DNA of 64,000 nt from Kitasatospora kifunensis (lineage in GTDB: Bacteria > Actinomycetota > Actinomycetes > Streptomycetales > Streptomycetaceae): the NCBI RefSeq assembly GCF_014203855.1, contig NZ_JACHJV010000001.1:6696001-6760000 (forward strand). Direction: 5' to 3'. Numbering within the stretch: position 1 is the stretch's first letter; each line of letters begins with the position of its first letter. This document shows, one piece after another, positions 19,917 to 26,888 of the stretch. The translations under genes were made by a program, and so were the position numbers. The notes under the pieces were generated by a model. The model saw only the letters and a program-made list of their open reading frames with translations, had not been told where the DNA came from and ran no database searches.

Positions 19917-20443
19917 GCGGCCCAGTACCCGCCGGGCCGCGGGTCATCCTGGTGGGACCCCCGGGGGCCGGCAAGAGCACGGTGGGTCGGCTGCTCGCCG
20001 AGCGGCTCGGCTGCGCCTTCCGGGACACCGACGCCGACATCGAGCAGCAGGCCGGCAAGCCGATCCCGGACATCTTCATCGAGGACGGCGAGCCGCACTT
20101 CCGCGCACTGGAGGCCGCGGCGGTCGCCGCGGCGCTCACCGAGCACGAGGGCGTGCTCGGTCTGGGCGGCGGCGCGGTGATGGCGGATGCCAGCCGGGCG
20201 CTGCTGGTCGGTCGTCCGGTGGTCTACCTGGAGGTGGCGCTGCACGACGCCGTCAAGCGGGTGGGCCTGGACGCGCCGCGCCCGCTGCTCGCGGTCAACC
20301 CGCGCCAACAGTGGCGCGAGCTGATGGAGCGTCGCCGCCCGCTCTACCTCGAGGTGGCCCGCGCCACGGTCGCCACCGAGGGGCGCACCCCGGAGCAGGT
20401 CGCGGACGCCGTACTGGAATCACTGGAATTGAAGGACGCATGA
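19913..20443 (+). CDS. aroK: shikimate kinase
   Basis: 176 residues; its ATG overlaps the aroC stop. P-loop GPPGAGKSTVGRLLAERLG, shikimate-binding FRDTDADIEQQAGKPIPDIF and GEPHFRALEAAAV, then GLGGGAVMA and a lid with RPLLAVNPRQQWRELMERRRPLY. It phosphorylates shikimate with ATP. Length and motifs are normal. Confidence 0.95.
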   Translation: MSGPVPAGPRVILVGPPGAGKSTVGRLLAERLGCAFRDTDADIEQQAGKPIPDIFIEDGEPHFRALEAAAVAAALTEHEGVLGLGGGAVMADASRALLVGRPVVYLEVALHDAVKRVGLDAPRPLLAVNPRQQWRELMERRRPLYLEVARATVATEGRTPEQVADAVLESLELKDA

Positions 20444-21531
20444 GCACGGACATCGTCACCATCCACGTCGGCGGTTCGGCCGGGCACGACCCGTACGACG
20501 TGCTGATCGGGCATCAGCTGCTGGGCGAGCTGGGCGGGTTGATCGGTTCGCAGGCCCGCCGGGTGGCGATCATCCACCCCGAGGCGCTGTCCGCCACCGG
20601 TGAGGCGATCCGCGAGGACCTGGCCGGCGAGGGCTACGAGGCGATCGCGCTGCAGGTGCCGAACGCCGAGGACGCCAAGAGCGCCGAGGTCGCCGCGTAC
20701 TGCTGGTCGGTGCTCGGTCAGACCGGCTTCACCCGCACCGATGTGATCATCGGCCTGGGTGGCGGCGCCACCACCGACCTGGCCGGTTTCGTCGCCGCGA
20801 CCTGGCTGCGCGGGGTGCGCTGGATCTCGATGCCCACCACGCTGCTCGGCATGGTGGACGCCGCGGTCGGCGGCAAGACCGGCATCAACATCGCCGAGGG
20901 CAAGAACATGGTCGGCGCCTTCCACCCGCCGGTGGGCGTGCTGGCCGACCTGGCCACCCTGGAGACCGTGCCCAAGCACGACTACGTCTCCGGCCTGGCC
21001 GAGGTGATCAAGTGCGGTTTCATCGCCGACCCGGTCATCCTCGATCTGGTGGAGGCCGACCCCGAGGGCGCCAAGACCCCTGCCGGGCCGCACACCGTGG
21101 AGCTGATCCGGCGAGCCATCCAGGTCAAGGTCGACGTGGTCTCCGATGACCTGAAGGAGTCGGGTCAGCGCGAGATCCTCAACTACGGCCACACCCTGGC
21201 CCACGCGATCGAGCGCAACGAGCGCTACAAGTGGCGGCACGGCGCGGCGGTCTCGGTCGGCATGGTGTTCGCTGCCGAACTGGGCCGACTGGCCGGGCGG
21301 TTGGACGATGCCACCGCCGACCGGCACCGCACCGTGCTGGCCTCGGTCGGCCTGCCGCTGAGCTACCGGGCGGACGCCTGGCCGAAGCTGCTGGACGCCA
21401 TGAAGATCGACAAGAAGTCGCGTGGCGACCTGCTGCGCTTCATCGTGCTGGACGGCCTGGCCAGGACCTCCGTGCTGGAGGGCCCGGACCCCTCGCTGCT
21501 GGTCGCGGCCTACGCGGAGGTCTGCGGATGA
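20440..21531 (+). CDS. aroB: 3-dehydroquinate synthase
   Basis: 363 residues from ATG 20440, again overlapping the previous stop as ATGA. NAD-binding GLGGGATTDLAGFVAATW, the metal and substrate motifs MPTTLLGMVDAAVGGKTGIN, GKNMVGAFHPP, SGLAEVIKCGFI, LNYGHTLAHAIE and WRHGAAVSVGM. It cyclises DAHP to 3-dehydroquinate. The order aroC-aroK-aroB-aroQ lets the operon supply four of the later shikimate steps. Confidence 0.96.
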   Translation: MSTDIVTIHVGGSAGHDPYDVLIGHQLLGELGGLIGSQARRVAIIHPEALSATGEAIREDLAGEGYEAIALQVPNAEDAKSAEVAAYCWSVLGQTGFTRTDVIIGLGGGATTDLAGFVAATWLRGVRWISMPTTLLGMVDAAVGGKTGINIAEGKNMVGAFHPPVGVLADLATLETVPKHDYVSGLAEVIKCGFIADPVILDLVEADPEGAKTPAGPHTVELIRRAIQVKVDVVSDDLKESGQREILNYGHTLAHAIERNERYKWRHGAAVSVGMVFAAELGRLAGRLDDATADRHRTVLASVGLPLSYRADAWPKLLDAMKIDKKSRGDLLRFIVLDGLARTSVLEGPDPSLLVAAYAEVCG

Positions 21532-21968
21532 GCAGGGTGCTGGTGCTGAACGGCCCCAACCTCGGGCGCCTGGGCAGCCGGGAGCCGGACGTCTACGGCG
21601 CCACCTCCTACGCCGGCCTGGTCGAGCGCTGTACCAAGCTCGGCAAGGAGCTGGGCTTCGAGGTGGAGGTCAAGGAGACCAACTCCGAGCAGCAGATGAT
21701 CGAGTGGCTGCACTGGGCGGCCGACGAGAAGACGCCGGTGGTGATCAACCCGGGTGCCTTCACGCACTACTCGTACGCGCTGCGCGACGCGGCGGCCCAG
21801 CGCACCGCGCCGCTGATCGAGGTGCACATCTCCAATCCGTACGCCCGCGAGGAGTTCCGGCACACCTCGGTGATCGCCGCGATCGCCTCCGGCACCATCG
21901 CCGGCTTCGGTCTGGGCTCCTACGAGTTGGCCCTGCGTGCGCTGGCCGAGCAGCTCACCGGCCGCTGA
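21528..21968 (+). CDS. aroQ: 3-dehydroquinate dehydratase, type II
   Basis: 146 residues, ATG overlapping the aroB stop. Type II motifs: VLVLNGPNLGRLGSREPDVYG with the catalytic Tyr, NSEQQMIEWLHWA, VINPGAFTHYSYALRDA with the catalytic His, IEVHISNPYAREEFRHTS and IAGFGLGSYELAL. It dehydrates 3-dehydroquinate. It ends the operon; the twelve bases of its 3' end including the stop are repeated 22 bases downstream. Confidence 0.95.
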   Translation: MSRVLVLNGPNLGRLGSREPDVYGATSYAGLVERCTKLGKELGFEVEVKETNSEQQMIEWLHWAADEKTPVVINPGAFTHYSYALRDAAAQRTAPLIEVHISNPYAREEFRHTSVIAAIASGTIAGFGLGSYELALRALAEQLTGR

Positions 21969-21990
21969 TCTGCTCCCGACCGGCCGCTGA
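21957..21990 (+). repeat. duplicated aroQ 3' end including the stop codon
   Basis: ACCGGCCGCTGA at 21957-21968 (the last three codons and stop) recurs exactly at 21979-21990. Confidence 0.85.
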
Positions 21991-21994
21991 CCGG

Positions 21995-22030
21995 CCCGGC
22001 GTCAGGCCCGCAACTGGGCCTGGCGCCGGG
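21995..22030 (+). terminator. terminator of the aro operon
   Basis: A 15-bp stem CCCGGCGTCAGGCCC (21995-22009) pairing with 22016-22030 with one G-T wobble and a 6-base loop, 26 bases after the aroQ stop. Confidence 0.75.
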
Positions 22031-22064
22031 CCTGCGTGTAATGTCCCCGCCGGGAGGTGTGTCC

Positions 22065-23048
22065 GTGTCGCAGCAGTACGCAGGGGGAGTACCCCCGCGC
22101 CCGGTGGTGCCGCCGCCGGCGGTGCCGCGCCAGAGCGTGCAGCCGTATCCGGCCACGCAGGCCCGCCCCGCGCTGCCGCCCGCGCCGCCCCACACCGCTC
22201 CCGCTGATACCTCTGAGCCCGACACGCTCCCGCTCGGCACCCTGCCCGCCGCGGCGCCGCCCGCCGGGCCGCCGATACCCTCGCCCGCCGCCCCGCCGGC
22301 CGCCCCGCCCGCGCCGCCGCGTGCGCTGACGGCCGGTCAGCCGCCGCTGCCGCCACCGGTGCCCGGGGCGGCTGTGCCGCATCCGCCGCTCCTGGCGCCG
22401 AGCGCGGCCGTGCCGCCCGGCGCGACCGGCCACTTCGTGATGCCCACAGGGGCGCCCGTCCAACTGCCGGCCCCCGACCCGCGCCGGCACGCCGGGCCGC
22501 TGGCGGTGCTGTTGATCGGCCCGGCCGGCGCGGGCAAGACCACGGTGGCCCGCTACTGGGCCGAGCGCCGGCCCACCACCACCGCGCACATCAGCCTGGA
22601 CGACGTGCGCGAGTGGGTCTGCTCCGGTTTCGCCAACCCGCAGTCCGGCTGGAACAACGCCTCCGAGGCCCAGTACCGGCTGGCCCGCCGCACCTGCGGC
22701 TTCGCCTGCCGCAACTACCTGGCCAACGGCATGTCCTGCATCATCGACGACGCCGTCTTCCCCGATCGCCCCGCGATCGGGCTGGGCGGCTGGAAGCGGC
22801 ACATCGGCCCCGGGATGATCCCGGTGGTGCTGCTGCCCGGTCTGGACTCGGTGCTCGCCCGCAACGCCCGCCGCTCGGGCAACCGGCGGCTCAGCGACGA
22901 GGAAGTGGCGCGGATCCACGGCCGGATGGCGGGCTGGTACAACTCCGGGTTGCCGATCATCGACAACTCGCAGCTGGACATCGCCGCCACCGCCGACGCG
23001 CTGGACCGGGTGATCGCCGCCCGGCTGGCCGGCCAGCCGGTGCGCTGA
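22065..23048 (+). CDS. P-loop ATPase with Pro-rich N terminus
   Basis: 327 residues. The GTG at 22065 is preceded by GGGAGG 7 bases upstream; an ATG at 22041 in the same frame has none. Residues 1-150 are Pro/Ala-rich low complexity (PPRPVVPPPAVPRQ and similar). The C-terminal half holds Walker A LLIGPAGAGKTTVARYWAERR, SLDDVREWVCSGFANPQSGW, and MSCIIDDAVFPDRPAIGLGGWK with an acidic DD pair, which resembles the nucleotide kinase and zeta-toxin type P-loop fold. The substrate is unknown, and nothing shows toxin activity. It follows the aro terminator. Confidence 0.75.
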   Translation: MSQQYAGGVPPRPVVPPPAVPRQSVQPYPATQARPALPPAPPHTAPADTSEPDTLPLGTLPAAAPPAGPPIPSPAAPPAAPPAPPRALTAGQPPLPPPVPGAAVPHPPLLAPSAAVPPGATGHFVMPTGAPVQLPAPDPRRHAGPLAVLLIGPAGAGKTTVARYWAERRPTTTAHISLDDVREWVCSGFANPQSGWNNASEAQYRLARRTCGFACRNYLANGMSCIIDDAVFPDRPAIGLGGWKRHIGPGMIPVVLLPGLDSVLARNARRSGNRRLSDEEVARIHGRMAGWYNSGLPIIDNSQLDIAATADALDRVIAARLAGQPVR

Positions 23049-23059
23049 CCAGGGCAGTT

Positions 23060-23130
23060 CGCAAGCAGGACGCAGCACCTCGCAAGCACCTCGCAAGCAG
23101 TTCCCAAGCACTTCACAGCACTTCGCAGAA
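23060..23130 (+). repeat. degenerate 10-11 bp tandem repeat ahead of the glycosylase gene
   Basis: CGCAAGCA recurs at 23060, 23081 and 23092, with degraded copies near 23071, 23103, 23114 and 23124, a period close to one helical turn. It fills the gap between the ATPase stop and the glycosylase start. Confidence 0.75.
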
Positions 23131-23142
23131 CAGAGAGCCCCC

Positions 23143-23949
23143 ATGCCCGAAGGCCACATCCTGCACCGGCTCGCCGCCCAGCACCAGGCGGCCTTCGGCG
23201 GACGACCGGTGGCCGTCGCCAGCCCGCAGGGCCGCTTCGCCGAGGGGGCCAAGCTGGTCGACGGTCAGCCGCTGGAGCGGGCCGAGGCCGACGGCAAGCA
23301 CCTCTTCCTCGGCTTCGCCGACGCCTGGCTCCACATCCACCTGGGCCTGTACGGCGTCTTCACCTTCGGCCCGGCCCCCGCGCCCGCGCCGGTCGGCCTG
23401 ATCCGGCTGCGCCTGGAGAACGCGGAACAGTACGCCGACCTGCGCGGCCCGACCACCTGCGAGCTGCTCACCCCCGCCGAGAAGGAGGCCGTGCACGCCC
23501 GCCTCGGCCCCGACCCGCTGCGCGCGGACGCCGAGCCGGAGCGCGCCTGGCAGCGGATCGCGCGCAGCCGCAGCACCATAGCGGCGCTGCTGATGGACCA
23601 GAAGATCCTGGCGGGCGTGGGCAACGTCTACCGCGCCGAGGTGCTCTTCCGGCACGGGATCGACCCGCACCGGGCCGGTCGCGATCTGACGGCGGCCGAG
23701 TGGCAGCTGATCTGGCGGGACCTGGTGGAGCTGATGCGCGAGGGTGCTGCGATCGGCCGGATCGACACGGTGCGCCCCGAGCACACGCCCGAGGCGATGG
23801 GCCGCCCGCCGCGGGTGGACGACCACGGCGGTGAGGTCTACGTCTACCGCCGGGCCGGGCAGCCCTGCCTGGTCTGCGGCACCGAGGTGCGCACCGAGCA
23901 GCACGCGGCCCGCAACCTCTTCTGGTGCCCGCGCTGCCAGCGGCGCTGA
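23143..23949 (+). CDS. Fpg/Nei family DNA glycosylase
   Basis: 268 residues, ATG behind GAGAG. MPEGHILHR gives the catalytic Pro2 and Glu3 of the family; after removal of Met1 the Pro acts as nucleophile. The helix-two-turn-helix region is ILAGVGNVYRAEVLFRHGIDP, and the C-terminal zinc finger is CLVCGTEV ... FWCPRCQRR. The enzyme excises oxidised bases and cleaves the abasic site. The sequence is closer to the actinobacterial Nei-like subgroup than to MutM, which normally starts MPELPEVE, so I do not assign mutM. Confidence 0.92.
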   Translation: MPEGHILHRLAAQHQAAFGGRPVAVASPQGRFAEGAKLVDGQPLERAEADGKHLFLGFADAWLHIHLGLYGVFTFGPAPAPAPVGLIRLRLENAEQYADLRGPTTCELLTPAEKEAVHARLGPDPLRADAEPERAWQRIARSRSTIAALLMDQKILAGVGNVYRAEVLFRHGIDPHRAGRDLTAAEWQLIWRDLVELMREGAAIGRIDTVRPEHTPEAMGRPPRVDDHGGEVYVYRRAGQPCLVCGTEVRTEQHAARNLFWCPRCQRR

Positions 23950-23962
23950 AGTTGACTGTTCG

Positions 23963-25276
23963 TCAGGAGATGGAAGCAGTACGGGTGTTCGCCGTCCACT
24001 GCGGTGTGGCGGGCGTCGGCTGGGACAGTGCCGCCAGGCGCCGCAGGCAGGCGCGCCGCTGCACCAGGCCGAGCCCGGCGACCGCGGTTCCGAGCACCAG
24101 CCAGCCCGCCGGGCCGGTGGTCAGCACCGCACCGGTGAGCAGCAGCGGTCCGACCGACTTCTGCACGGACTGGGACATGCCGGCCACCCCGAGGTAGGAG
24201 GCCCGGGCCTGCGGCGGCGCAAGGCGGACCGCGAGCTCCCAGGAGCTCACCGAGCGCATCAGCTCCGCCACGGTGACCAGCGTCGCCGCGCCGAGCAGCG
24301 CGATCGAGGCGCTCCAGGCCCCGCCGCCGGTCGCGATCGCCAGCACCACGCAGCACAGGAGCATCGTCGCCCCGTACACCGCCACCGCTGCCGCGGCCCG
24401 GCGCGGCCCCTCGGCCCAGGCGGAGATCCGCAGTTGGAGAACGACCACCAGCACGGTGTTGACCAGCAGGAAGGCCGGCACGAACGCGTGCGGAGCGCTG
24501 GTGCGGTGCACCAGCCACAGCGGCAGGCCGACATTGAGCACCGAGTCGTCGAGGTTCATCGGGATGTCCAGCAGCACGAAGAGCAGGTAGCCGCGGTCGC
24601 GCCACGGGCTCGGCGCGGGTTCGGGCCGCTCGGTGGTGTCCGCCTGCTGCGCCCGTGCCACGACGCGCTCGGTGCCGCTCGGCTCGTGGGTGCGCCAGAC
24701 CAGCGCGGCGGCCAGCACGAAGGACAGCGCGTTGCACAGGATCAGCGCCCGGTAGGCGTCCTCGGTGCCCACGGCCAGGCCGATCGCCGCGATCCCCGCC
24801 CCCAGTGCGTAGCCGGCGTTCGCCACCGTGCGAAAGAGCGCCTGGTAGGTGGTGCGTCGCTCGCCCGCGACCCGGGTGGCGAAGAGCATCTCCAGGGTCT
24901 TGGCCGCTCGCTCGCCCAGGCAGGTGAGGGCGACCACCGGCAGCAGTGCGTCGAAGCTCTCGCAGACCAGCAGCAGGCACATGGTGCCCAGCCGCAGCAG
25001 GTGACATCCGATCAGCAGCCAGCGCACCGGCAGCCGTTCGGCCAGTCGCCCGGCCAGTGGTGATCCGGCGATGCCCGCCACCGCGGCGACGCCCAGCAGC
25101 AGGCCCACCTGTCGGCCGTCCAGGTGGCTGACGAAGGTGAAGTACAGCACCGCGGCCGCGCCCCACACCCCTGACCCGGTCCGGTCCAGGAACTGCCCGA
25201 ACAGCATGATCCGCGCGTCCCGCCCGCCCGGCGGTCGGCGCAGCTGCGCCACCAGTCCGTTGTCACCCCACCGCAT
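23963..25276 (-). CDS. MFS transporter
   Basis: 437 residues with about ten to twelve hydrophobic segments and an N-terminal MFS half containing SPLAGRLAERLPVRWLLIGCHLLRLG, the loop 2-3 region. The central loop (about 205-225, RAQQADTTERPEPAPSP) is hydrophilic. The family exports or imports small molecules; the substrate is not predictable. It lies downstream of, and parallel to, the marR gene. Its own promoter region carries three copies of a TYGATRTCAA decamer. It converges on the glycosylase gene with 13 bases between stops. Confidence 0.85.
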   Translation of the reverse strand: MRWGDNGLVAQLRRPPGGRDARIMLFGQFLDRTGSGVWGAAAVLYFTFVSHLDGRQVGLLLGVAAVAGIAGSPLAGRLAERLPVRWLLIGCHLLRLGTMCLLLVCESFDALLPVVALTCLGERAAKTLEMLFATRVAGERRTTYQALFRTVANAGYALGAGIAAIGLAVGTEDAYRALILCNALSFVLAAALVWRTHEPSGTERVVARAQQADTTERPEPAPSPWRDRGYLLFVLLDIPMNLDDSVLNVGLPLWLVHRTSAPHAFVPAFLLVNTVLVVVLQLRISAWAEGPRRAAAAVAVYGATMLLCCVVLAIATGGGAWSASIALLGAATLVTVAELMRSVSSWELAVRLAPPQARASYLGVAGMSQSVQKSVGPLLLTGAVLTTGPAGWLVLGTAVAGLGLVQRRACLRRLAALSQPTPATPQWTANTRTASIS

Positions 25277-25337
25277 GATCGGCCCCCGATCCGCTCAGTC
25301 GCCCTGGGCCCACCGTGGCCGCAAGAGAGCAGGCAGC

Positions 25338-25381
25338 AGCCTGGTCGATATCAATCTCGATGTCAAGATACTTGATATCAA
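25338..25381 (-). promoter_or_regulatory. MFS promoter with three decamer operators
   Basis: On the reverse strand TTGACA (25361-25366) and CAGGCT (25338-25343) are separated by exactly 17 bases. Three related decamers, TCGATATCAA (25345-25354), TCGATGTCAA (25357-25366) and TTGATATCAA (25372-25381), cover the spacer, the -35 box and the region just upstream. These look like binding sites of a dimeric regulator, possibly of the MarR type. Confidence 0.7.
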
Positions 25382-25414
25382 CAGACTTCCTGAGGGCTTG
25401 CCGTCGGCCGCCCC

Positions 25415-25852
25415 CTAGATCCGACCCTCGATCAACTTCGCCACCAGCGAAAGAAGTTGCTCGCGTTCCGTCGGACACAGGGGTGCGAGGAGTTCCTCGT
25501 TCGCCGCGGCCCCCTGTCGCTCCAGCTGGGTCAGCAGCGAGGCGCCGGCCGGGGCGAGGGCGATCGAGTTCTTCCGGGCGTCGCGCGGGTCCTTCTCGCG
25601 CAGCACCAGGCCCTTGGCCTGTAGGTCGTTGAGGATGCCCACCATGTCCTTGGGGTCGATCCGCACGGTGCGCGAGAGTTCGGCCTGTGCGAGTGGGCCG
25701 AACTCGGCCACTGCGCAGAGCACCGCGTGGTGGCCCATGCGGACGCCCGCCTCGCCCAGTGCTTCGGCGACCAGCCGGTGGGCGAGGGTGCCGGCTCGGC
25801 CGAGGAACCAGCTGGGGAGGGTCTGCAAATGTGAGAACGGGGTGTCGGTCAT
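25415..25852 (-). CDS. MarR family transcriptional regulator
   Basis: 145 residues. The winged-helix core is visible: HHAVLCAVAEFGPLAQAELSRTVRIDPKDMVGILNDLQAKGLVLREKDPRDARKNSIALAPAG, with recognition helix near residues 62-78 and wing DPRDARKN. MarR proteins are dimeric repressors that usually release DNA on binding a small phenolic or other ligand. It is divergent from the oxidoreductase, with twin inverted repeats between them, so autoregulation and control of that gene are likely. The -10 box TAAGAT (25859-25864) is 6 bases from the ATG, so its mRNA may be leaderless. Confidence 0.93.
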   Translation of the reverse strand: MTDTPFSHLQTLPSWFLGRAGTLAHRLVAEALGEAGVRMGHHAVLCAVAEFGPLAQAELSRTVRIDPKDMVGILNDLQAKGLVLREKDPRDARKNSIALAPAGASLLTQLERQGAAANEELLAPLCPTEREQLLSLVAKLIEGRI

Positions 25853-25858
25853 GGGGTC

Positions 25859-25912
25859 ATCTTAGATCGTTGGGAATACCAATGAAGTCTGCTACCGTTG
25901 GGCCTACCAACG
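25859..25912. promoter_or_regulatory. divergent marR/oxidoreductase control region with twin operators
   Basis: Two inverted repeats of the same form: CGTTGG-GAATA-CCAATG (25868-25884, one mismatch) and CGTTGG-GCCTA-CCAACG (25896-25912, perfect), 28 bp apart. The first overlaps the marR promoter upstream of TAAGAT (25859-25864); the second covers a possible -10 region of the rightward gene. Confidence 0.8.
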
Positions 25913-25935
25913 ATCGGCCGAAGGGGGAACGCGCC

Positions 25936-26877
25936 ATGCGCAAGGTCAGGTTCCATCGCTATGGCAACGCCGAGGTTCTGCGGCTCGACGAGGTCGCCGC
26001 GCCGACGCCCGGACCGGGCGAGGTGCTGGTGGCCGTCGAGGCGGCCGGGGTCAGCCTGATGCTGCTGAAGATGCTCGCCGGCGCCGGTGAGGCCCCGCTG
26101 CCCGGCTCGCCCGGTGGTGGGTTCGTCGGCCGAATCGCCGCGGTCGGAGCGGAAGTGACGGAGTGTCAGGTGGGCGATCGGGTCGGTGGTGTGGCCGCGG
26201 AGACCTACGCCGATCTGCTGCTCGCCACGCCGGCACTGATCACGTCGGTTCCCGAGGGCGCGAGTGCCGCCGACGCGCTCTGCCTGGTCCACGGGGGACT
26301 GGTGGCGCTCGCGGCGCTGCGGGTCGGCGCGCTGGAGCCGGGGCAGTCCGTCCTGGTGACCAACGCGGCCGGCGGGGTCGGCCACCTGATCGTCCAACTG
26401 GCCAAGGCGCTCGGCGCCGCCCGCGTGGTCGCGGCCGTGAGCAGCTCGGACAAGGGCGAGTTCCTGCGCTCGCAGGGCGCCGACGAGGTGGTCGGCTACC
26501 AGGACGTGCACTGGGGTGCGCCGGTCGATCTGGTCCTGGAGGGGGCCGGCGGCGAGGTGCTGCCGCGGGCGCTGGCCGCGCTGCTGCCGTTCGGCCGCCT
26601 GGTCACGCTGGCGGGCTACGGCGGCACCCTGGACGCCGGTGCGGTGCTCGGTTCGGCGGTCACGGTCACCGGTCTGTCGATGGGTCAGTTGGCCCGCCAC
26701 CGACCCAAGTTGGTCGCCGACTGTCGCGCCGAGCTGTGGCGGCTGCTCGCCGAGGGCCGGTTGTGTCCCAGCACGCAGGTCTTCGGACTGGAGCACGCGG
26801 CCGAGGCGGTGACGCTGCTTCAGGCGCGGGGCAGTCTCGGCAAGGTGGTGCTCAGCGTCGAGTCAGTCGAGTCATAG
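25936..26877 (+). CDS. zinc-independent MDR/quinone oxidoreductase family protein
   Basis: 313 residues from ATG behind AAGGGGGAA. N-terminal GroES-like domain (PGPGEVLVAVEAAGVSLML) and Rossmann domain with SVLVTNAAGGVGHLIVQLAKALGAARVVA (nucleotide-binding AxxGVG) and SQGADEVVGY. The Cys and His zinc ligands of alcohol dehydrogenases are absent, which fits quinone oxidoreductases that reduce substrates with NADPH. Divergence from a MarR gene suggests induction by a small reactive molecule. The gene end consists of 9-bp repeats coding VESVES, and it overlaps the convergent gene by 6 bases. Confidence 0.9.
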   Translation: MRKVRFHRYGNAEVLRLDEVAAPTPGPGEVLVAVEAAGVSLMLLKMLAGAGEAPLPGSPGGGFVGRIAAVGAEVTECQVGDRVGGVAAETYADLLLATPALITSVPEGASAADALCLVHGGLVALAALRVGALEPGQSVLVTNAAGGVGHLIVQLAKALGAARVVAAVSSSDKGEFLRSQGADEVVGYQDVHWGAPVDLVLEGAGGEVLPRALAALLPFGRLVTLAGYGGTLDAGAVLGSAVTVTGLSMGQLARHRPKLVADCRAELWRLLAEGRLCPSTQVFGLEHAAEAVTLLQARGSLGKVVLSVESVES

Positions 26878-26888
26878 TCGGGTCATAG
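26857..26888. repeat. 9-bp repeats across overlapping convergent gene ends
   Basis: GTCGAGTCA at 26857-26865 and 26866-26874, then TAG, then GTCGGGTCA (26877-26885) and a second TAG. The repeat contains the stop of the rightward gene and, on the other strand, the last codons of the leftward gene. Confidence 0.8.

Noticed and set aside
22065..23048. Zeta-toxin of a toxin-antitoxin pair
   Set aside because: The P-loop fold is similar, but there is no antitoxin gene beside it and the long Pro-rich head is unlike zeta toxins.
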